Positions 7,044-12,115 of a stretch of 12,115 nt of DNA are shown here, one piece after another. A program made the position numbers and the translations under genes. Under the pieces are notes generated by a model. It saw nothing but the letters and a program-made list of their open reading frames with translations. It was not told where the DNA came from and did no database searches. The first letter of the stretch is position 1, and the number at the start of each line of letters is the position of its first letter. The DNA is from Methanomicrobiales archaeon (GTDB lineage Archaea > Halobacteriota > Methanomicrobia > Methanomicrobiales > JACTUA01): contig JAJRCO010000239.1 of assembly GCA_028678905.1 (NCBI GenBank), forward strand, positions 1 to 12,115. The letters are read 5' to 3'.

Positions 7044-7057
7044 TTAGGTATGTATGT
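7026..7057 (+). repeat. Degenerate ATGT tetranucleotide repeat (eight units) at the start of the flavoprotein gene
   Basis: Positions 7026-7057 divide into eight four-base units: ATGT, ATGT, AAGT, ATGT, AGTT, AGGT, ATGT, ATGT. Five are perfect. The tract contains several ATG codons in different frames plus TAA (7033) and TAG (7041, 7045) stops, and ends at the flavoprotein start. The composition is unlike the neighbouring GC-rich sequence. Confidence 0.75.
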
Positions 7058-7929
7058 ACATGATGCCCACCGAACTCCTGCGGACTGAGATCCCGGCCAT
7101 CGACACGGCCTACACGCTTCTTCTGGAAAAGGAGGATTATTCCGACGTTTATCCAGGCATGGTCCGCTACGTTCTGTCGGTCCTCGAAGGAACCGTACTG
7201 CGGGCGGTATTCCGCACCAATACCTATGAATATGCCCCGTTGTCGACTCTTCATGCGGAGCGCATCGCGCGAGCCCGGGCGGAGGCATGGCAGGAAAGTC
7301 TCCGCAATGACCCGCAGCAGTTTCTCGTGACGCACCCGCTCCCCCGGCCACGGGTATTTCGGTACTCATCCACCGATGTGGTTGTACTGCAGGGAAGCCC
7401 GCGAGGGGAAGGGAACAGCAGCATCCTTGCCGAATGGACGGTGAAATGTGCACAGGATAAGGGGAAGACCGCTCAGGTACTGTTCCCCCACGACCTGGAC
7501 ATCCATCACTGTATCGGCTGCTACCAGTGCTACAACACCGGGTACTGCATCTACGATGACGACATGGGAATGGTCATCTCTTCTCTCCATGATGCTACCC
7601 TGGTGGTCCTGTGCACACCGGTGTATACGATGACCGTGCCGGCAGGCCTGAAGCTCCTGATGGATCGCTGCCAGGCCTATCATGCAAAGCGCCTGCTGAG
7701 CCAGGATACTAGCACCCGCAGAGGACTACTCTTCTCGGTTGCCGGGAGGACCGGGCTGGATAATTTTTCCTGTCTAGAAGCCACTGTCCACGCTTATATG
7801 CGCAATCTGGGCATCCGTCCGTCCGGCGAAGTGCTGGTGGATGGTATGGATAGGGTCCAGGACGTCCGCACCATCCCCTCCCTTCGGGAAAAGGTGCGGG
7901 ACACCATCGATAAGAGCCTGGAACCCTGA
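7054..7929 (+). CDS. Iron-sulfur flavoprotein (Isf-like, NADPH-dependent FMN reductase fold) with an extra N-terminal region
   Basis: The C-terminal two thirds of this 291-aa protein match the flavodoxin-like FMN reductase fold. VVVLQGSPRGEGNSS (about residues 109-123) is the FMN phosphate loop, and LCTPVYTMTVPAGLKLLMDR is the conserved second half. Between them is a compact cluster motif, Cys153-x2-Cys156-x2-Cys159-x5-Cys165, as in methanogen iron-sulfur flavoproteins that bind FMN plus a [4Fe-4S] cluster and move electrons in the cytoplasm, often in oxidative-stress defence. The first about 105 residues are an addition I do not recognise. Start choice is uncertain: ATGs occur at 7054, 7060 and 7063. 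AGGT at 7046-7049 is best spaced for 7060 or 7063, though the longest form is listed. Confidence 0.85.
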   Translation: MYMMPTELLRTEIPAIDTAYTLLLEKEDYSDVYPGMVRYVLSVLEGTVLRAVFRTNTYEYAPLSTLHAERIARARAEAWQESLRNDPQQFLVTHPLPRPRVFRYSSTDVVVLQGSPRGEGNSSILAEWTVKCAQDKGKTAQVLFPHDLDIHHCIGCYQCYNTGYCIYDDDMGMVISSLHDATLVVLCTPVYTMTVPAGLKLLMDRCQAYHAKRLLSQDTSTRRGLLFSVAGRTGLDNFSCLEATVHAYMRNLGIRPSGEVLVDGMDRVQDVRTIPSLREKVRDTIDKSLEP

Positions 7930-8002
7930 TCGGTGGCCGGAAGACTGGAATACACTCCCCTGGATTGCCCCGGGTCCCGGAAAAAAAATTCAGCTGACCT
8001 TG

Positions 8003-8010
8003 CTTATATA
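8003..8010 (+). promoter_or_regulatory. Strong TATA box (CTTATATA) for a probably leaderless transcript
   Basis: CTTATATA is close to the archaeal consensus TTTATATA and is centred about 29 bases before the ATG at 8036. Transcription would start at or next to the start codon, and no Shine-Dalgarno sequence is present, so a leaderless mRNA is likely. It is one of the clearest promoters in the window and probably drives the downstream gene together with larE. Confidence 0.7.
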
Positions 8011-8035
8011 GAAGAAAAGGGCACTTTAGGAATGG

Positions 8036-8563
8036 ATGGAGAACGTCACCGAGAAACGGACGGTCAAAGAAGTGAAAGAACTCCTGAAGGTATTTCTCTC
8101 CGACCTGGGTATAGAGATCGTGCAGGAGGTGGATCGTGGGACCGAGTGGGGATTCTGGATCCGGTTCGGTAGTTTTCCCCTGATCATCCAGAACCCACCC
8201 AATGCCTCGTACACGATCATCGCCCTGCACCTTTCCGTCACGAGTGAACAGGCGGTCAAACGGTTAAACGAAATCTATGATACCGGTGATACTCACACCG
8301 TCTTTGAACTGACCCGCGCTTTCAGTACACCGATCACCGGGTTTTCCCGTATCATCGCGCGGGGAAGGGTAACCGGCTACGCGGTCACCAAGTACATCTT
8401 TCCCTACCATGCCGGTTTCTCCATCGAGGATTTCGACGTAGCCCTCCAGGCGGTGGTAAGCGTGGGGGCACTAGGGGTCTCCTATCTGAAGACCCTGGTG
8501 AGCGAGGTGGACCTCGAACACTGCCCCATCACTCCGCCTCCGTCCCTGCTTGGCGGAAAGTGA
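8036..8563 (+). CDS. Uncharacterised archaeal protein, 175 aa, upstream of larE
   Basis: The sequence is a soluble mixed alpha/beta protein: an N-terminal helix (VKEVKELLKVFLSDLG), then strands WGFWIRFGSFPLIIQNP and YTIIALHLSV, a helix (EQAVKRLNEIY), and a C-terminal helical region (FDVALQAVVSVGALGVSYLKTLV). The arrangement loosely recalls small archaeal DUF2299/YbjN-type proteins, but I cannot confirm that without a profile search and assign no function. It has no cysteine cluster, signal peptide or membrane helix. The TATA box at 8003-8010 fits the ATG at 8036; an ATG at 8032 is in another frame. The larE ribosome-binding site overlaps its stop codon, so the two are very probably co-expressed. 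Confidence 0.75.
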   Translation: MENVTEKRTVKEVKELLKVFLSDLGIEIVQEVDRGTEWGFWIRFGSFPLIIQNPPNASYTIIALHLSVTSEQAVKRLNEIYDTGDTHTVFELTRAFSTPITGFSRIIARGRVTGYAVTKYIFPYHAGFSIEDFDVALQAVVSVGALGVSYLKTLVSEVDLEHCPITPPPSLLGGK

Positions 8564-8576
8564 GGACTCGATCTTC

Positions 8577-9425
8577 ATGTCCCGGCAGAAAGACAGGATC
8601 CTGGAAGAGAAGGAAGCCCGGTTGCGGGAGTACCTCTCCGACCAGGGATCGCTGCTGGTTTCGTTCTCCGGAGGAGTGGACTCCGCCCTCCTTGCCCTTA
8701 TCTCCCGGGAGGTCCTCGGAGAGCGATCCCGCTGCGTCTTTCTGGACAGCCCGCTTTCCTCCCGCAACGAAAGGCGGAAAGCCCGCACGCTCTCCGAAAA
8801 ATACGGACTCTTCTGCGTATCCCTCCCCTTTCCGGTGCTGCGCTTGCGCCGGTTCCGGTCCAACCCGGCGGACCGCTGCTACACATGCAAGCGGTATGCG
8901 GCCAGGCTCCTGAAAGAACAGGCCCGGGAATGGGGATTCCGGCAGGTCGCAGACGGGCTGAATCTCTCTGACTTTCAGGAATATCGCCCGGGCATCCGGG
9001 GATCCACGGAGGAAGGCATCCTGCATCCTTTCGTGGAGGCGGGGATGACCAAGGAGGATATCCGGTCCCTTGCCCACACAAAAGGTCTAGATTTCTGGAA
9101 CCGGCCTTCATCCGCCTGTCTCGCCACCCGCATTCCGTACGGGGAGAAGGTGACCCGGGCCCGGCTGGGGCTGATTGACCGTGCGGAAGAGACGGTCCGC
9201 TCCTGGGGAGTGGACCGGGTGCGGGTGCGGCTTCACGGGATTATCGCCCGCATCGAGGTCGAAGAGAAGGACATGGAATTAGTGTTGGCGTACAGGAAAA
9301 CCCTGGTGGAGGCGCTGAAAGGCGAGATCATCTATGTGACCCTCGATCTGGAGGGCTATCGGAGCGGCAGCATGGACGAAGTACTACCCGGGGATCCTAG
9401 CAGGATGCGCCCGGATCGACCTTGA
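8577..9425 (+). CDS. larE: LarE-type ATP-dependent sulfur transferase (PP-loop)
   Basis: LarE adenylates a carboxylated pyridinium precursor and inserts sulfur during synthesis of the nickel-pincer nucleotide cofactor of lactate racemase and related LarA enzymes. The 282-aa product has the PP-loop SGGVDS at residues 31-36, DRCYTCK with Cys101 and Cys104, ADGLN, SSACLATRIPYG with Cys181, and the C-terminal DLEGYRSGSMDE block. Cys181 corresponds to the sacrificial cysteine position in single-cysteine LarE; with the CxxC pair it matches the three-cysteine type that binds an iron-sulfur cluster. The ATG at 8577 is preferred because GAGG at 8562-8565 precedes it; a TTG at 8550 would overlap the upstream gene. 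No larA, larB or larC lies in this window. The last 29 bases overlap the convergent YHS gene. Confidence 0.9.
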   Translation: MSRQKDRILEEKEARLREYLSDQGSLLVSFSGGVDSALLALISREVLGERSRCVFLDSPLSSRNERRKARTLSEKYGLFCVSLPFPVLRLRRFRSNPADRCYTCKRYAARLLKEQAREWGFRQVADGLNLSDFQEYRPGIRGSTEEGILHPFVEAGMTKEDIRSLAHTKGLDFWNRPSSACLATRIPYGEKVTRARLGLIDRAEETVRSWGVDRVRVRLHGIIARIEVEEKDMELVLAYRKTLVEALKGEIIYVTLDLEGYRSGSMDEVLPGDPSRMRPDRP

Positions 9426-9579
9426 TATTGCTTGCAAGCTTCGCGTATTTCGCCGGATTCTCCAGGAACTTCTTCCGGCAGAAATCGGTGCAGAAATAGT
9501 AGGTCGTACCCCGGTACTCCGCGGTATAAGGGGCATCTTCCTCCTCCACTTCCAGGTAACAGACAGGATCGGTTGGCAC
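9397..9579 (-). CDS. YHS-domain protein, 60 aa
   Basis: This minus-strand ORF encodes a nearly complete stand-alone YHS domain: DPVCYLEV at the N-terminus (Cys7), then RGTTYYFCTDFCRKKFLENPAKY with Cys30 and Cys34. YHS domains occur in metal-handling proteins such as copper ATPases and are thought to bind metal through these cysteines. The start is GTG at 9579, the only start codon after the in-frame stop at 9598-9600. A TATA-like element at 9612-9619 gives a very short leader. The gene converges on larE and overlaps it by 29 bases, and is divergent from nreA. A metal-sensing or metal-delivery role is plausible but unproven. Confidence 0.85.
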   Translation of the reverse strand: MPTDPVCYLEVEEEDAPYTAEYRGTTYYFCTDFCRKKFLENPAKYAKLASNIKVDPGASC

Positions 9580-9611
9580 AGCTGGTCCCGAAAGGGGTTA
9601 TCTCGGCCCGC

Positions 9612-9619
9612 CTATATGT
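9612..9619 (-). promoter_or_regulatory. Candidate TATA box for the YHS gene
   Basis: The minus strand reads ACATATAG here, inside the near-palindromic CCTATATGTAGG (9611-9622). It is centred about 36 bases before the GTG start at 9579. On the plus strand the same element could work toward nreA but would leave a leader of about 45 bases. Confidence 0.45.
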
Positions 9620-9654
9620 AGGTTACCGGAACACTTTCACGGCACGACCGGCAC

Positions 9655-9662
9655 GTCTTTAA
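9655..9662 (+). promoter_or_regulatory. Candidate TATA box for nreA
   Basis: TCTTTAAG is centred about 30 bases before ATG 9689, giving a leaderless or near-leaderless transcript. No Shine-Dalgarno sequence precedes that ATG (GCTGAGCA), which agrees with leaderless initiation. The element is a weak match to the consensus. Confidence 0.35.
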
Positions 9663-9688
9663 GACCGCTGGCGAATAACTGCTGAGCA

Positions 9689-10888
9689 ATGATCGGAGGC
9701 AAGGGGGCCTACCTGAAGAGAATCACCTCGCAGCTGAATATGCGCTCGGTGCAGGTGGGGAAGGAGGTGGAGGGGAGCTCCCCGCCGTCGGTTTTCGTGG
9801 GTAGCTGGAATTATCCCCGGGTGTACGCAGGTCCAATGATCACCCCTTTTGCCGGCGACACCCGCATTATGGATACGCCGGAGTCCTGGATCCCGGGCCA
9901 GATATCCCAGGAGGAGATCATCGGGTACCGGTTGAACCTGGTCCGGGGAAAGCACCTGGTCGACGTGGCAGACCTCGATCACCGCCTGGTGCACACCCTT
10001 CAGGAGATCTCGCTCTCTTCTTCGTCCATCGAAAGCGAGGCGGTGTTTGAGGGGGTTCCCCGGGGTACCTCGTTCACCGGGGGAGAGCACACTCCCTATG
10101 GGCCCAGTGCCACGCTCGAGCGGGTGGATATCGGGAATGTGCAGTGGCAGCGGGACCTGGAGAAGGTCTACTACGATACGGACCTGAAGGCCCGCGAGGC
10201 CATCCTCGGCCTCCACTGCCGGGGAGTCCCGTTCTCCAGTATCCAGAAGGCGTTTTCTGTGGGAACGATGGGCCGGGGGGCGGGTCGGAGACTGGTCCCC
10301 ACCCGGTGGTCTATCACGGCCTGTGATACCGCCATCGCCAATCGATTGCTCTCAGAGGTGAAGACATACCCGGTGATCGATACCTACCAGGTCCGGGAAT
10401 TCTCGAGTCTAAACAACCGCTATGTGGTGATCCTGCTTCCTACTCCCTGGCAGTATGAGTGGACGGAGGCCTTTTTACACATCCTGGGCAACGAGGAGAT
10501 GGTGTTCTCCGATCGCGAGGGGTTCCGGGGAAAGACCGAGTACTCCTCGGTAGGGGGATGTTATTACTCCTGCAAGATGGCGGTCCTGGAAGCCCTTCAG
10601 AGGGAAAAGAAGCAGGCAGGTGCGATCGTGCTGCGGGAGGCCAACCGCGGATATATCCCGCTGGGAGTGTTCAATGTACGGGAAAACGTCCGCAGTGCGA
10701 TGCTCCAGGCCCCGCGGGAGCATGAAGACCTGCGGACTGCTCTGCAGAGCACCCAGGCAGGATTCTCCCTCTCCCTGCCCCGGTTCATTGAGGAGAGTGC
10801 GATGCTGCGGACCCTGCTCGTGGAGCGTCAGACCACCCTGTCTATGTTTGAGGACACCGGCAGGAATGCGCTGAGCTCCACCACGTAG
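9689..10888 (+). CDS. nreA: Nre-family archaeal DNA repair protein with C-terminal PCNA-binding motif
   Basis: The 399-aa product has the two-part Nre architecture (Nre_N/DUF650 and Nre_C/DUF651). Recognisable parts are VFVGSWNYPRVYAGPMITP and a DTPESW motif in the N-terminal half, GRRLVPTRWSITACDTAIAN near the middle, and a C-terminal part with PRFIEES. A PIP-box-like QTTLSMF at residues 381-387 fits the PCNA-binding tail of the family. Nre proteins act with PCNA in DNA repair; in Haloferax loss causes mitomycin C sensitivity. An in-frame TGA at 9683-9685 sits just before the ATG, so the protein cannot start further upstream. The N-terminus lacks the short cysteine cluster I associate with many Nre proteins, beginning MIGGKGAYLKRITSQ. 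Confidence 0.9.
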   Translation: MIGGKGAYLKRITSQLNMRSVQVGKEVEGSSPPSVFVGSWNYPRVYAGPMITPFAGDTRIMDTPESWIPGQISQEEIIGYRLNLVRGKHLVDVADLDHRLVHTLQEISLSSSSIESEAVFEGVPRGTSFTGGEHTPYGPSATLERVDIGNVQWQRDLEKVYYDTDLKAREAILGLHCRGVPFSSIQKAFSVGTMGRGAGRRLVPTRWSITACDTAIANRLLSEVKTYPVIDTYQVREFSSLNNRYVVILLPTPWQYEWTEAFLHILGNEEMVFSDREGFRGKTEYSSVGGCYYSCKMAVLEALQREKKQAGAIVLREANRGYIPLGVFNVRENVRSAMLQAPREHEDLRTALQSTQAGFSLSLPRFIEESAMLRTLLVERQTTLSMFEDTGRNALSSTT

Positions 10889-10904
10889 CCATTGAAAGAT
10901 GGAA

Positions 10905-10930
10905 GGGGCGAGACCTTTACATCTCTCCCC
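10905..10930 (+). terminator. Hairpin 17 bases after nreA, possible 3'-end structure
   Basis: GGGGCGAGA at 10905-10913 pairs with TCTCTCCCC at 10922-10930 (eight of nine pairs) across an eight-base loop. No T run follows directly, so it is not a bacterial-type terminator. It may stabilise the nreA transcript end or be incidental. The T-rich stretch at 11001-11060 further down could provide the actual termination U-tracts. Confidence 0.35.
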
Positions 10931-11004
10931 TGCCCGCATTGAGAACAGATTGGTCCTTTCGCGGACGTGCAGAATTCGCCTCACAATGGGGCAAGTGGTT
11001 ATTT

Positions 11005-11025
11005 ATATTTAAATTATTTAAATAT
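11005..11025. repeat. 21-bp AT-only inverted repeat inside an AT-rich island
   Basis: ATATTTAAAT (11005-11014) and ATTTAAATAT (11016-11025) are exact reverse complements around a single T. Each arm contains the palindrome ATTTAAAT, so the octamer also repeats directly nine bases apart (11007 and 11016). The surrounding 11001-11060 has only 8 G/C in 60 bases, in an otherwise GC-rich window. The gap between nreA and the HTH-PAS gene (10889-11173) otherwise holds only the hairpin and a promoter candidate, with no convincing ORF. Confidence 0.65.
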
Positions 11026-11142
11026 TTTCCCTTCCTTAAAACATCAATTTTAATTTTATCGCGAAACGAAGCCCGTATATTCATGAATTCCAGAAGATCG
11101 GCCCACTGCCTCATCCTCCGGTCACCGGGGAAGGGTCGACAT

Positions 11143-11150
11143 CATTATAG
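11143..11150 (+). promoter_or_regulatory. Candidate TATA box for the HTH-PAS sensor gene
   Basis: CATTATAG is centred about 27 bases before the ATG at 11174, correct for a leaderless archaeal transcript. A GGGGAG at 11157-11162 could alternatively act as a ribosome-binding site, although its 11-base spacing is long. Confidence 0.45.
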
Positions 11151-11173
11151 TCCTACGGGGAGAACGACTCTTC

Positions 11174-12115
11174 ATGGGCGTCCTCGATCAGAGCAAGGTT
11201 GACCGGATAAAACACCTCCTCAAGCTGCATCCCAAGGGATTGACCATCTCCGATCTTTCCTCCAAAATGAAGATGAACCGGAACCTGATGGCAAAGTACC
11301 TGGATCTGCTGCTCATCTCCGGTCAGGTGGAGATGAACAGCATCGGTTCGGCCAAGGTGTTCCACCTCTCCCACCTGGTGCCTATCTCGGGAATGCTCGA
11401 ATTCTCCTCCGATCTGGTGATCATGCTGGACGATCAGCAGCGGGTTCTCCAGGTAAACGAACCGGTTCTCTCTCTCCTGAGGGTAGAAAAGGCGGATCTG
11501 CTGGGAAAACTGATCGGAGAGGTGGACAATCCGCTTTTTTGTGCGTTGCAAGGCAAGGAATCCGCGACCGGAGACACGGAAATCCGCTGCGTTCTGCAGA
11601 GAGAGGAGCATGACTTCCGGGTCAGGCAGGTACCTACCGCGTTCGAGGATGGCACCCAGGGCACCACCCTGATCCTGGAAGATATCACCGCCCGTAAAAG
11701 ATACCAGGAGATGCTGGAACAGCAGGAGGCCCGCTACCGGGGGATCGTGGAGGACCAGCCCGAACTAATCTGCCGTTTTCTACCGGATTTCTCTCTTACC
11801 TATGCCAACCCGGCCTATACCCGTTCGCACCTGCTTCCCTACGAATCCATCGGTGGTAAAAATTTCCTGACTTTCGTTCACCCAGGAGATATCACCATCG
11901 TGCGGGAAGGTGTCAGTTCGCTCTCGAAGGACATTCCTTTCACCCGGTGTCAGATACGTGCCCTCTTCCCCGCAGAAGGAACTGATCCGGAAGTGCGGTG
12001 GCAGGACTGGACCTACCTTGCGAGGTTCGGGGACGACGGGATGGTGGCGGAGATCCAGGGTACCGGCCACGATATCACCAGTGACCGGAAAAGGGAAGAA
12101 GAAAAGGAGAAAGAG
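11174..12115 (+). CDS. HTH-PAS-PAS sensor protein (runs off the right edge)
   Basis: The frame from ATG 11174 stays open for all 314 codons to the window end. Residues 1 to about 70 form a winged-helix/HTH-like domain (HPKGLTISDLSSKMKMNRN and AKYLDLLLISGQVEM), followed by LSHLVPISGML. The first PAS domain runs from about 77 (FSSDLVIMLDDQQRVLQVNE) to ILEDITARKR near 173. The second runs from about 188 (YRGIVEDQPELICRF, with LTYANPAYTRSHLLPY) to IQGTGHDITSDRKRE near 303, ending in a Lys/Glu-rich linker. Further PAS domains or a histidine kinase probably follow but are not visible. HTH plus PAS series of this kind are characteristic of Methanomicrobiales. The ligand is unknown. It has no signal peptide or membrane segment in the visible part, so it looks cytoplasmic. 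Confidence 0.88.
   Translation, partial: MGVLDQSKVDRIKHLLKLHPKGLTISDLSSKMKMNRNLMAKYLDLLLISGQVEMNSIGSAKVFHLSHLVPISGMLEFSSDLVIMLDDQQRVLQVNEPVLSLLRVEKADLLGKLIGEVDNPLFCALQGKESATGDTEIRCVLQREEHDFRVRQVPTAFEDGTQGTTLILEDITARKRYQEMLEQQEARYRGIVEDQPELICRFLPDFSLTYANPAYTRSHLLPYESIGGKNFLTFVHPGDITIVREGVSSLSKDIPFTRCQIRALFPAEGTDPEVRWQDWTYLARFGDDGMVAEIQGTGHDITSDRKREEEKEKE

Noticed and set aside
7026..7057. Simple on/off phase variation through gain or loss of one ATGT unit
   Set aside because: Removing one unit would in principle join the 6948 ORF to the flavoprotein frame, but the deletions I tried run into TAA or TAG inside the tract. In its present form it cannot act as a clean switch.
7970..7990. CCGGG-T-CCCGG followed by eight A as a terminator
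   Set aside because: The loop is one base, too tight to form, and the homopolymer is A on the coding strand, so it does not give a U-tract for the upstream flavoprotein gene.
10917..11114. 65-codon minus-strand ORF across the AT-rich gap
   Set aside because: It crosses the hairpin and palindrome, has no promoter or ribosome-binding site that I can see, and an Asn/Leu/Lys-rich composition that simply reflects the AT-rich DNA.
1..12115. CRISPR array, tRNA/rRNA genes, insertion sequences or phage genes
   Set aside because: I looked for regularly spaced repeats, conserved RNA motifs, transposase or integrase motifs and terminal inverted repeats and saw none.

Overview
The window looks like chromosomal DNA from a GC-rich methanogenic archaeon, most likely of the order Methanomicrobiales (Methanoregula, Methanosphaerula or Methanolinea type). 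The evidence is an archaeal-type proteasome beta subunit next to the KH/beta-CASP nuclease aCPSF1 (FttA), an Nre-family archaeal DNA repair protein, a DUF2148 protein, an iron-sulfur flavoprotein, and an N-terminal HTH fused to PAS domains, an architecture I associate with Methanomicrobiales sensor proteins. Several genes have TATA-like boxes about 25-30 bases before the start codon, which is archaeal promoter geometry. I see no rRNA, tRNA, CRISPR array, transposase or integrase, so this reads as core genome with some lineage-specific genes, not a mobile island.

Layout. (1) Positions 1-185 hold the C-terminal end of an unidentified gene. (2) From 216 to 5215 five genes run in the same direction with small gaps: a universal stress protein, a four-CBS-domain protein, psmB, fttA and an MFS transporter. 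The first two and the last two are tightly packed. psmB has its own candidate promoter in a 96-base gap. This block joins energy/stress sensing (Usp, CBS), protein turnover (20S proteasome) and RNA 3'-end formation/transcription termination (FttA). (3) A 204-base convergent gap leads to a minus-strand TPR lipoprotein (5420-6301). (4) A divergent promoter region separates it from a DUF2148 ferredoxin-like protein (6400-6951), followed by an iron-sulfur flavoprotein (7054-7929). Between these two lie a 31-codon ORF overlapping the upstream stop as ATGA, a 12-bp perfect palindrome and a degenerate ATGT repeat. (5) A second pair follows: an uncharacterised 175-aa protein with a near-ideal leaderless promoter, and larE, an ATP-dependent sulfur transferase. 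(6) A tiny YHS-domain protein on the minus strand overlaps the end of larE and faces away from nreA. (7) After nreA, a 285-base gap contains a hairpin and a strikingly AT-rich stretch (8 G/C in 60 bases) with a 21-bp inverted repeat. (8) The window ends inside an HTH-PAS-PAS sensor that runs off the right edge.

No clear new defence or mobile system is visible. The places most worth a second look are the psmB-fttA junction with its T tract, the DUF2148/small ORF/tetranucleotide repeat/flavoprotein arrangement, the three-cysteine LarE without other lar genes nearby, the Nre protein lacking an N-terminal cysteine cluster, and the AT-rich palindrome before the HTH-PAS sensor.
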